The position numbers were made by a program, and so were the translations under genes. From CAYOEV01 sp964403075 (GTDB lineage: Bacteria > Bacteroidota > Bacteroidia > Cytophagales > Cyclobacteriaceae), in contig CAYOEV010000007.1 of the NCBI GenBank assembly GCA_964403075.1, forward strand, positions 1 through 64,000: 64,000 bases of DNA, written 5' to 3'. The first letter of the stretch is position 1. Every line of letters starts with the position of its first letter. The notes beneath the pieces are model-generated. The model saw nothing but the letters and a program-made list of their open reading frames with translations, made no database searches and was not told the origin of the DNA. This document shows positions 15,572 through 22,705 of the stretch, in pieces.

Positions 15572-17488
15572 ATGAAGAAGGATTTATACGCGATACTATA
15601 TGCGGTAACGTCTATACTGATTTTAGGGTCACTTATTTATTATCAGTTGATCTTACAGAAGGACCTGGTAGAAAGATTTGATGAGGATGATCGACTGATC
15701 CAATTGGCGGGTCGTCAGGAGATGTATTCCCAGCAGATTACCAAGGCTGCTGTAGGGATGGGGTATTCGCGCTCCGAAAGAAATTTCATAATTTTTCAAA
15801 ATGAATTGAAGCGTGTCCTACCGGAATGGAACAGGATCCATCGGGCATTGATTGCTGACAATCAACAGGCCATGGCGGAGTTAGGTATCTCTGGTACGGC
15901 CAGTAGTACGGCATACAATGAGCTTAAGGAAGCTATAAAGTTGCCGTATGCTTCTCTGAATTCAGCGGCTTCCAGTATGACGTCGCTGCAGTTTGCAGCC
16001 GATGAAACAGACATTAATTATCGATCCCTTCGCGCTTCCGTGGCCACCATTTTGCAGAACGCCAACGATTATCTGCTCTCGGCTCGGCAGATTACCAATT
16101 TCTTCTTTGAAAATTCACAATCAGGTAAAACGTCTTTCGATTTACTTGAAAAAGTGGCCATCGGTATTTTGGTCGGGTTGTTTTTCCTGCAGGGATTTGT
16201 AATTTTCAGACCGTTATGGAAATTGGCGACTGAAAATTATGCGACGGCAAATAAGGCCTTTGTGCGCTTGAAAAACTCAGAGCAGGAGCTTCGGGTGAGT
16301 TATGAAAAGCAGAAAAAAGCGAATAAACAATTGCTCATTAGTCGTCAACAGTTGGCCAACAACCTGAAGAAACTGAAAGAATCGGAGTCAAAACTGCTGG
16401 CCAGCACCAAAGAACAAATCGAGATCAACGACAGGTTGCTCGTTGCCCAGAACGAATTGAAAAACGCCTATTCAAAACTTCAGGAATCAGAGGTAGATAT
16501 GCGTCAAATGACGGAAAAGCAGTTGGAGGATAATGAAAAACTTTTCTTCGCTGAGAAACAATTGAAAGAGGCCCTGGAGGCTGAAAAACGCCAGCGCGAG
16601 GAATTAAACAAGGCCATGTCTACGCTTAAAGGCGCTCAGGCACAATTGGTACATTCTGAAAAGATGGCCTCACTCGGTCAGTTGACGGCAGGTATTGCGC
16701 ATGAAATCAATAATCCGATTAATTTCATTTCAAGTGGAATGAAGTCAATCGAGTTCATCATTGAGGCGTTAATGGCCGTACTGAATAAATATGATGAGCT
16801 GGAAAAAGACATTGGCAAAACAGAGGAGATCATGAAAGAGGTGAAAGACCTCAAGTCGGATCATGAATATGAGGAAATTTTGGAAGAGTTGGAGGTCATG
16901 ATCAAAGATGTGAACTACGGAGTATCCCGCACCATAGAAATTGTCAAAGGCCTTAGAATTTTTTCCAGACTGGATGAGGAGGAAATGAAAAAAGCCAATG
17001 TAAATGAAAACCTGGACGCTACGCTTATTCTTTTGCGTAATAAAACCAAGAATCGGATCAAAGTTTCCAAGTATTACGAAGAGAACATGGGTCAGATTGA
17101 CTGCTATCCGGGTCAGCTGAACCAAGTGTTCATGAATATCATGAACAACGCCATTCAGGCCATTCCGGAAGAGCGCAATGATGGAGAGCTGTCGTTGTAC
17201 ACAGAAGAACAGGAAGAGCATGTCGTGGTGCGAATCAAAGACAATGGCGTAGGAATTCCAGAGGATGTCGTGAACAGAATTTGGGAGCCTTTCTTTACGA
17301 CTAAACCAGTTGGTGTAGGTACCGGACTGGGTATGTCCATTACCTACAGTATTATCGAGAAACATCACGGTCAGATTGAATTGGAATCAGAAGTTGGGAA
17401 AGGAACGGAATTCATCATTACTTTGCCGAGAGTTGGTAGTAATGTGGCGAAAGAAGTTGAAAAGGAAACTTCCTCGGCTACGCGGTAA
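15572..17488 (+). CDS. PilJ-type sensor histidine kinase
   Basis: A 638-residue membrane kinase. Membrane helix 1 (about 5-25), periplasmic helical sensor with the PilJ/NarX-like motif LAGRQEMYSQQITKAA (about 45-60), membrane helix 2 (about 197-217), a long coiled coil (about 230-365), HisKA with His377 in LTAGIAHEINNPINF, and HATPase with N box FMNIMNNAIQAI and G boxes DNGVGIP and GTGLGMS. It probably signals to the response regulator that begins 45 bases downstream. The kinase core closely resembles that of the kinase at 62314-64000. It is the first gene of a three-gene operon facing the SiaA-like phosphatase. Confidence 0.93.
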   Translation: MKKDLYAILYAVTSILILGSLIYYQLILQKDLVERFDEDDRLIQLAGRQEMYSQQITKAAVGMGYSRSERNFIIFQNELKRVLPEWNRIHRALIADNQQAMAELGISGTASSTAYNELKEAIKLPYASLNSAASSMTSLQFAADETDINYRSLRASVATILQNANDYLLSARQITNFFFENSQSGKTSFDLLEKVAIGILVGLFFLQGFVIFRPLWKLATENYATANKAFVRLKNSEQELRVSYEKQKKANKQLLISRQQLANNLKKLKESESKLLASTKEQIEINDRLLVAQNELKNAYSKLQESEVDMRQMTEKQLEDNEKLFFAEKQLKEALEAEKRQREELNKAMSTLKGAQAQLVHSEKMASLGQLTAGIAHEINNPINFISSGMKSIEFIIEALMAVLNKYDELEKDIGKTEEIMKEVKDLKSDHEYEEILEELEVMIKDVNYGVSRTIEIVKGLRIFSRLDEEEMKKANVNENLDATLILLRNKTKNRIKVSKYYEENMGQIDCYPGQLNQVFMNIMNNAIQAIPEERNDGELSLYTEEQEEHVVVRIKDNGVGIPEDVVNRIWEPFFTTKPVGVGTGLGMSITYSIIEKHHGQIELESEVGKGTEFIITLPRVGSNVAKEVEKETSSATR

Positions 17489-17532
17489 AACCAAAGTATT
17501 TAGTTAAAAACCACCAAAAAAATTTGTCTATC

Positions 17533-18780
17533 ATGGAAGTGATGCAGGAGGAAAACGTCGCCAAAACAACCGACAAGTATGGGGTGTTGTATGTGGATGA
17601 TGAAGAAGTCAATCTCCGGGGGTTCAAAGCCAATTTTAGAAAGTTCTTCAATGTGCACATCAGCACGAATCCCAATGAAGCAATAGACATCCTTAACGAA
17701 AAGGACATACATATAATCATTACGGATCAGCGGATGCCTGAAATGACAGGAACGGAGTTTCTGGAAAAAATTCTTCCGGATCATCCCGATGTCATCAAGA
17801 TCATCCTCACAGGTTTTACTGACATAGCCGCCATTCAGGATGGCATCAATAGGTGCGGTATTTACAAGTACATCACCAAGCCATGGGACTTCGAAGAAAT
17901 GAAAGCGGTGTTGGATAAGGCGGTAGAGATATACCAGGCAGAAATTGATAGCCGGGAACACATCAAGGACCTGGAAGTGACGAATGAAGAGCTGGAAAAT
18001 AAGGTAGCCGAGCGAACCAAAGAATTACACGATGTCAATCGTCAGTTGATAGACAGTATCCGTTATGCCGGAGAATTGCAGCGTTCCATGCTTCCTGCAG
18101 ACAAACAGTTGGAGCGTATTTTTGATGAGCATTTTTTGCTGTACGAGACGAAGTACCTTTTCAGTGAAGATTTCATCTGGGCATCTAATTTTAATTTTCG
18201 GAATGAGGATTATTCTTTTATTGTATTACTGGAATTCGAGGGTAAGGGCATCGTGGGTTCTCTCAAAACGTTGATTGCAGATTCTATTCTCAATGAACTG
18301 ATACATGACCGCAAGACCGTTCATGCCGCTGACATCGTACGCTACCTCAAGGAAGATCTGGATTTGGTGGGCTCTAATGAGCTCAAATGTCATCTAAAGA
18401 TGGGTGCCATGGTCGTGGACAACTTCAACCGCTCCATCGATTTTGCAGGCTATGGGCAGGACATGGTATTTATCAGCAAGGATGGTACGTACCAATTGAT
18501 TCAGGGGACCAAAGATACTGACGTGTCAAAAGTTCAGGTTCAGCAAGTGGCATATGACCCTCATGGGTCATATTACCTTTACACCAACGGTTTTTTTCAG
18601 CAGGAAAATGAATCGGGTATCAGATTTTCCTACGATAAATTTCAGAAAATGCTAAAGGATGTGGGTTCCATGGATATGGGTGAGCAATTATCCATCCTGC
18701 AAGCTACATTGAATGACTGGACCAGTGAATCTGGTTTGGAGGACGACCTGACCGTGATCGGCTTCAGGTTACCTGAGTAA
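17533..18780 (+). CDS. Response regulator with degenerate PP2C/SpoIIE output domain
   Basis: A 415-residue protein (from the ATG at 17533; an in-frame TTG is three codons earlier). Receiver domain at about 15-130 with the acidic pair in YVDDEE, phosphoacceptor Asp65 in TDQRMP and the KPW lysine. A coiled coil (about 140-180) leads into a PP2C/SpoIIE-like domain (about 180-415) starting with the usual YAGELQRSMLP. The usual DCTGHGVPGA motif is replaced by LEFEGKGIVGSL, losing its metal-binding Asp and His, while SEDF and the terminal DDLT remain. It is probably catalytically weak or dead and may act as a binding module. The SiaA-like protein encoded convergently has intact motifs, so this is the odd partner. 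Confidence 0.88.
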   Translation: MEVMQEENVAKTTDKYGVLYVDDEEVNLRGFKANFRKFFNVHISTNPNEAIDILNEKDIHIIITDQRMPEMTGTEFLEKILPDHPDVIKIILTGFTDIAAIQDGINRCGIYKYITKPWDFEEMKAVLDKAVEIYQAEIDSREHIKDLEVTNEELENKVAERTKELHDVNRQLIDSIRYAGELQRSMLPADKQLERIFDEHFLLYETKYLFSEDFIWASNFNFRNEDYSFIVLLEFEGKGIVGSLKTLIADSILNELIHDRKTVHAADIVRYLKEDLDLVGSNELKCHLKMGAMVVDNFNRSIDFAGYGQDMVFISKDGTYQLIQGTKDTDVSKVQVQQVAYDPHGSYYLYTNGFFQQENESGIRFSYDKFQKMLKDVGSMDMGEQLSILQATLNDWTSESGLEDDLTVIGFRLPE

Positions 18781-18790
18781 TAAGGAGTCA

Positions 18791-19021
18791 ATGGTGAAGG
18801 CGTTAAAGTTTAAGAATTGGTGCGAAGATAACATTTCGCCACAGGCATGGTCACGCATAGTTCTGAAGTCCCTACCGGAGGTCAGGGATCGTGGCATCAC
18901 GCTCAACCAGCTGGATCAGCCCAATGATACTTTTGAATTAGATGAAGAAATCGTTCAGATCCTTCAGCGATGCCTGGATGAAATCTACCAAATGAAGGTG
19001 GCAGAGGAAGCGATCAGCTGA
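18791..19021 (+). CDS. Small conserved-looking protein in the signalling operon
   Basis: A 76-residue soluble protein with no signal or membrane segment, mixed helices and an acidic C-terminus. It starts 10 bases after the response regulator stop with AAGGAG at a good distance, so it is almost certainly translated. No family recognised. Position suggests an accessory or binding partner of the regulator. It ends 8 bases from the convergent SiaA-like gene. Confidence 0.65.
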   Translation: MVKALKFKNWCEDNISPQAWSRIVLKSLPEVRDRGITLNQLDQPNDTFELDEEIVQILQRCLDEIYQMKVAEEAIS

Positions 19022-19028
19022 TGGCCAT

Positions 19029-20963
19029 TCACCTGGACTCTATACCCAGAACCACCACATCGTCGGTTTGTTCTCCGGTCTGAATCCAATCTTTAAATAA
19101 AATGTCAAGCTTTTCCTGCTGCTCAGACATACTGGCTCCTTCACCGCTCTCCACCAAAGTATTTCTGAAGTTACGTACCATGTAACGCTTGTCGGAAGGC
19201 CCGCCAAATTGGTCTTGGAAACCGTCTGAGGCCAGATACAATCGATCTCCACTTTCTAGTTGAATGTTTATCGGGGTAAATTGTTCTTCCACAGATTTCT
19301 CGGTACCCTCCATTCTACCGATTGTATGTTTTGGGCTTTTGAAGATTTCCAATTCACCATCCCGAACCAGATAGAGTGGAATCCCCGCTCCTGCAAAATT
19401 CATATTGTTCGTATCCATGTCAATGACACATACACCTGCTTCCAGGCCGTCATGCCGTGGAATATTAAGCTCCATGTCGCGGTAAAGTTCAAACTTGATT
19501 GCCTTATCCAACCGCGCCAGGATTTTTTCAGGCTCAACGTAGTTTTGGTAATAGACGATATTGGTCAGCTGATTGGCAGCCATCATAGACATGATGGCCC
19601 CCGGCACGCCATGGCCTGTGCAATCTGCTACCACAATAATAAAATGTTCTTTCCGCCCGGTTCTCACACGCTCGAACCAGTAAAAATCCCCACTGACCAC
19701 GTCTTTGGGTTTGTACAAAATCAGTCGATCCGCAAAGAATTTATTCAGATCGTTCAGTTCGGGAAGCATGGATCGTTGTATCCTACGGGCATAGTTGATG
19801 CTGTCCTGAATTTGCTTGTGAACTTCTTCGATTTCCTTTTTTTGAATTTCAATTTCTCCCTTTTGATCTTGTAGACGTTGATTCAGTTTTCTTTGTTCTT
19901 CAAAACGTCTGTTCAATACCTGTGCAGTGTTATCCAGTTGGCTGGCTAGTTTGCCTATTTCATCGCCGCTGTTGATGTCAATGTTTACATCCAGGTTGCC
20001 ATTACCAATTTCTTCAGCAGCCTGACTTAATTTGATAATGGGCTTGACAAATATGTTTGCTGCAATCAAACTAATTAGGATTGCCATAACGACCACCGCG
20101 ATCATGATCCACATGAGTCGGCTTCTAATTTCATACGCTGGGGCATAGGCCAGGTCTTTGGCTATGTTCAATACCAGCGACCAGTCATTTCCAGCGTAGT
20201 TCAAATAGCCGGACTGAGAGGTAACAAAAAACAGTCGATCTTCGATTTCCTGAAAATTCACACCCGGTGCCAATAATGGTCCAATCTCTTTGTAGTACCT
20301 GTACTTATTGGTCAATAACCCTTCTTTTTCGAGGTTGGAATAAAGTAGGACACCCGATTTGTTGATCAAATCAACCTCTACTATTTTGGTGGAATCTGAA
20401 TGCAACCGAACGTCGCCAATTATGTCGTAGAGCCTATCGAGTCTGACTCTTCCCACTAAAACACCCTTTGGATTACCCGAATTATCGGTAACCAAACTTG
20501 CACAGTGCATAACAGGTTCTTTTAGCGATTCAGAAATGGATATGTCCATGACCAGTGGGTTACCTACCGAAATTTTGGACCAATATAAATCGTTGGAGTG
20601 CACTTGGTCCAGTGACATCGACTGGCTATCACCCAACCGGAGTCTGTCCATATTGAAGAAAGAGAAACTGTAAAACGTTTCACTCAACTGTTCCAATTGG
20701 CTCAATCGCTCATTCAGTGCGACCGCCGTGCGATTGTCGGTTTTAAAAAAATCGTCAGAAGCGGCTATGCGTATTTCATCCAGACGCGAGGCGATGAAGC
20801 GATCTATGTTGTTAATCGCCTGCCTGGAATAAGTATTCAGATTGCTTAGGATTTCTGATCGAATCGCCTTTTCAGCCTGCCGATCGGCAAAGAAGTAAAT
20901 GATTCCGGAAGAAAAAACTACAAGAAACAGACAAAGAATCGTTAGTTTGGTACGGATGTTCAT
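19029..20963 (-). CDS. SiaA-like membrane PP2C phosphatase (Cache-HAMP-PP2C)
   Basis: A 644-residue membrane phosphatase. Membrane helix (about 7-25), extracytoplasmic double-Cache-like sensor (about 30-275), membrane helix (about 283-305), HAMP (about 305-357, with GNGNLDVNIDINSGDEIGKLA), coiled coil (about 360-400), and PP2C/SpoIIE domain (about 405-643). The metal-binding motifs are intact: VVSGDFYW, ADCTGHGVPGA, LASDGF and the final TDDVVV. This architecture is that of SiaA, which dephosphorylates SiaC in Pseudomonas, so it is the likely counterpart of the SiaB kinase about 3.7 kb away. It is transcribed on its own toward the regulator operon. Confidence 0.9.
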   Translation of the reverse strand: MNIRTKLTILCLFLVVFSSGIIYFFADRQAEKAIRSEILSNLNTYSRQAINNIDRFIASRLDEIRIAASDDFFKTDNRTAVALNERLSQLEQLSETFYSFSFFNMDRLRLGDSQSMSLDQVHSNDLYWSKISVGNPLVMDISISESLKEPVMHCASLVTDNSGNPKGVLVGRVRLDRLYDIIGDVRLHSDSTKIVEVDLINKSGVLLYSNLEKEGLLTNKYRYYKEIGPLLAPGVNFQEIEDRLFFVTSQSGYLNYAGNDWSLVLNIAKDLAYAPAYEIRSRLMWIMIAVVVMAILISLIAANIFVKPIIKLSQAAEEIGNGNLDVNIDINSGDEIGKLASQLDNTAQVLNRRFEEQRKLNQRLQDQKGEIEIQKKEIEEVHKQIQDSINYARRIQRSMLPELNDLNKFFADRLILYKPKDVVSGDFYWFERVRTGRKEHFIIVVADCTGHGVPGAIMSMMAANQLTNIVYYQNYVEPEKILARLDKAIKFELYRDMELNIPRHDGLEAGVCVIDMDTNNMNFAGAGIPLYLVRDGELEIFKSPKHTIGRMEGTEKSVEEQFTPINIQLESGDRLYLASDGFQDQFGGPSDKRYMVRNFRNTLVESGEGASMSEQQEKLDILFKDWIQTGEQTDDVVVLGIESR

Positions 20964-21100
20964 TGTTGCCGGGAAGTTTCGTTAAAAATAGGGTAAGTCC
21001 AATTCTAACAGGTTACAGATTTTAAGGTATAGTGGCAACATTAGACATAATGTGAATAAATATCGCTATTGTTGCAGTCAAAATTCCACTCACCTGAATC

Positions 21101-21565
21101 ATGTGCAGGTTACTTTCTTCAATAGTTGTGTGCTTGTTGCCGCTCTCGGTTTTCTGTCAGAATCTTTCTATCTACAGGGTGAATGAAAGTGTGGATCAGA
21201 CCACCCGTCGGGTAATTGGTGTGATCAAGTCCAATAATCTCTTGTATTTCGAGACAGTGTCACACGATTCAATCGCGGCTGTCAGAGGTGTCCAGATGGA
21301 TCCCATTAACGAAATCCTCTTTGAAGATCCTCGGTTATCGACTGAATTGATCAAATGTCAACCAACCACTGCCTTGGATTTGCCCTTGAAGATTTTGGTT
21401 TGGGAAGAAGAAGGCGATGTTTATTTGGGTTTCATTGACCCTAAATTTATGAAAAAACGCTTTATGCTCAACAACTGTGAAGATCTCGTAAACCAAGTGG
21501 CGCGTGTATTGATCAAGGTTGTAGTCGATACCATCAAGCTCAATTCTTCGCTAAATGGAGGCTAA
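21101..21565 (+). CDS. DUF302 exported protein
   Basis: A 154-residue protein with a signal peptide (about 1-19, SVFCQ) and one DUF302 domain. The family pattern is seen in the Cys-containing segment ELIKCQPTTALDLPLKILVWEEEGDVYLGFIDPKF. DUF302 proteins are small envelope proteins of unclear role; in some the conserved cysteine is discussed as a ligand site, but nothing specific can be said here. Its 3' end overlaps the convergent DUF2911 gene by 26 bases. Confidence 0.7.
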   Translation: MCRLLSSIVVCLLPLSVFCQNLSIYRVNESVDQTTRRVIGVIKSNNLLYFETVSHDSIAAVRGVQMDPINEILFEDPRLSTELIKCQPTTALDLPLKILVWEEEGDVYLGFIDPKFMKKRFMLNNCEDLVNQVARVLIKVVVDTIKLNSSLNGG

Positions 21566-22064
21566 TTGTCAGGTTTTCCCATTTTAGATTTAAACTATCA
21601 TCTGTCAGCTGAAACTGCATTCTTTCATTGAATTGATCGGTCTTTACAGGCTTTATCTTTAAACGAATCATGTCCATCGCACTGTCGTAGTTGTATGTGC
21701 CCCACTGGTCCCAATCTTCATTAACGATTACCTCCCAATGTTCTTTTCCTGGGATAGTGAAGAACGCATATTTTCCTGCTGGCAAGGGGTTACCATGGAA
21801 CAGCACATCATTTTCTGTGTAAAAAATGGTGGCTTCATTTGCACCTGTCCGCCAGATTTTATTGTAAGGCACCAATTCGCCCCAAATTTCACGACCTCTC
21901 ACCGACGGACTACTGTAAACCACTTTGACAAGGGAACCATCCATTTCTCTTTTTTCCACAGTTAATGGCGACGGACGCTTATTTGGTGCAGAATCACAAC
22001 CCCAAGCTGCAATCAGAGTTACCGCAAACAGCACGATGCCTTTACACATAAATGGTTGATACAT
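21540..22064 (-). CDS. DUF2911 lipoprotein
   Basis: A 174-residue lipoprotein of the DUF2911 family, found mostly in Bacteroidota. Signal peptide with lipobox AAWGC, then the family pattern VVYSSPSVRGREIWGELVPYNKIWRTGANEAT and LPAGKYAFFTIPGKEHWEVI. Function unknown; the fold is predicted to be beta-rich. A second ATG at 22049 would give a more compact signal peptide. The gene is 3'-overlapped by the DUF302 gene. The next minus-strand gene upstream is DUF3127. Confidence 0.85.
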   Translation of the reverse strand: MYQPFMCKGIVLFAVTLIAAWGCDSAPNKRPSPLTVEKREMDGSLVKVVYSSPSVRGREIWGELVPYNKIWRTGANEATIFYTENDVLFHGNPLPAGKYAFFTIPGKEHWEVIVNEDWDQWGTYNYDSAMDMIRLKIKPVKTDQFNERMQFQLTDDSLNLKWENLTISLHLAKN

Positions 22065-22099
22065 TTTGTCATTGTCTAACGAATGTCTAAATAATTGGT

Positions 22100-22456
22100 T
22101 TAAAAGGGAAGATCATTCGTACTTTCATGGTATGGAGATGAGTCATCTTGTTCGGAATGTGGCGTGTTGTGTGCGCCGTTGACTGCTTCTACCCTCCAGG
22201 CTTGTAAAGAATTGAAATATTTCGTTTCTCCCTGTTTGTTCACCCACTTGCGTCCTTTCAGATTGAAGTAGACAGCTACTTCATCTCCCTGATTCAAGCC
22301 GTTTAGTTGCTCGCAGTTGGATTGGATCAATTCGAAGCTTAAATATTCCGGGTATTCCGGATTTTCAGTATACTCCAAAACAAATGTTCTTTTCTGGAAG
22401 GTTTCTTTCACTTGTTCTGTCTGTCCTATTTCCAACAACTTGCCCTGTATGTTCAT
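22100..22456 (-). CDS. DUF3127 OB-fold-like protein with SSB-like tail
   Basis: A 118-residue cytoplasmic protein of the DUF3127 family. The core (about 1-88) has the strand pattern of an OB fold, with RTFVLEYTENPEYPEYLSFEL and VAVYFNLKGRKW typical of the family. A low-complexity hydrophilic linker then ends in NDLPF, close to the acidic DDIPF tip by which single-stranded DNA-binding proteins recruit partners. It may therefore bind nucleic acid and the same partner proteins, but this is inference. It diverges from the small membrane protein at 22548. Confidence 0.8.
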   Translation of the reverse strand: MNIQGKLLEIGQTEQVKETFQKRTFVLEYTENPEYPEYLSFELIQSNCEQLNGLNQGDEVAVYFNLKGRKWVNKQGETKYFNSLQAWRVEAVNGAHNTPHSEQDDSSPYHESTNDLPF

Positions 22457-22547
22457 GCGTTTGAATTATTATTGATCCATGGCTAATATAAACCACTTGG
22501 TTAGACCAGGAAACCTGAGGCTTGTTTATCAGGTTAAATATGTGATC

Positions 22548-22697
22548 ATGAAGCGCTCAAAAAAAGTATTTCTTATTGTTTCAGCAATTTTTTTATTTCT
22601 TGTTATTCTGGTATGCATTGACATCTCCAGAAAAACTACCTGGCCGGGAGCTAAAAAAAATCTCAAGGAAAGAATTGAAAAGAAAATAGGGGAATAA
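22548..22697 (+). CDS. Small single-pass membrane protein
   Basis: A 49-residue protein from the ATG at 22548: basic start (MKRSKK), one membrane helix (about 7-26), then a basic amphipathic tail (RKTTWPGAKKNLKERIEKK). The longer frame from 22479 adds 23 residues without coding character. The tail looks structured and the gene fits exactly between its neighbours, ending 9 bases from the convergent TonB receptor gene. Function unknown. Confidence 0.5.
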   Translation: MKRSKKVFLIVSAIFLFLVILVCIDISRKTTWPGAKKNLKERIEKKIGE

Positions 22698-22705
22698 TCT
22701 TCCTT

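Noticed and set aside
16769..17368. 199-codon minus-strand frame
   Set aside because: It is antisense to the kinase core of the PilJ-type sensor and has no motif of its own.
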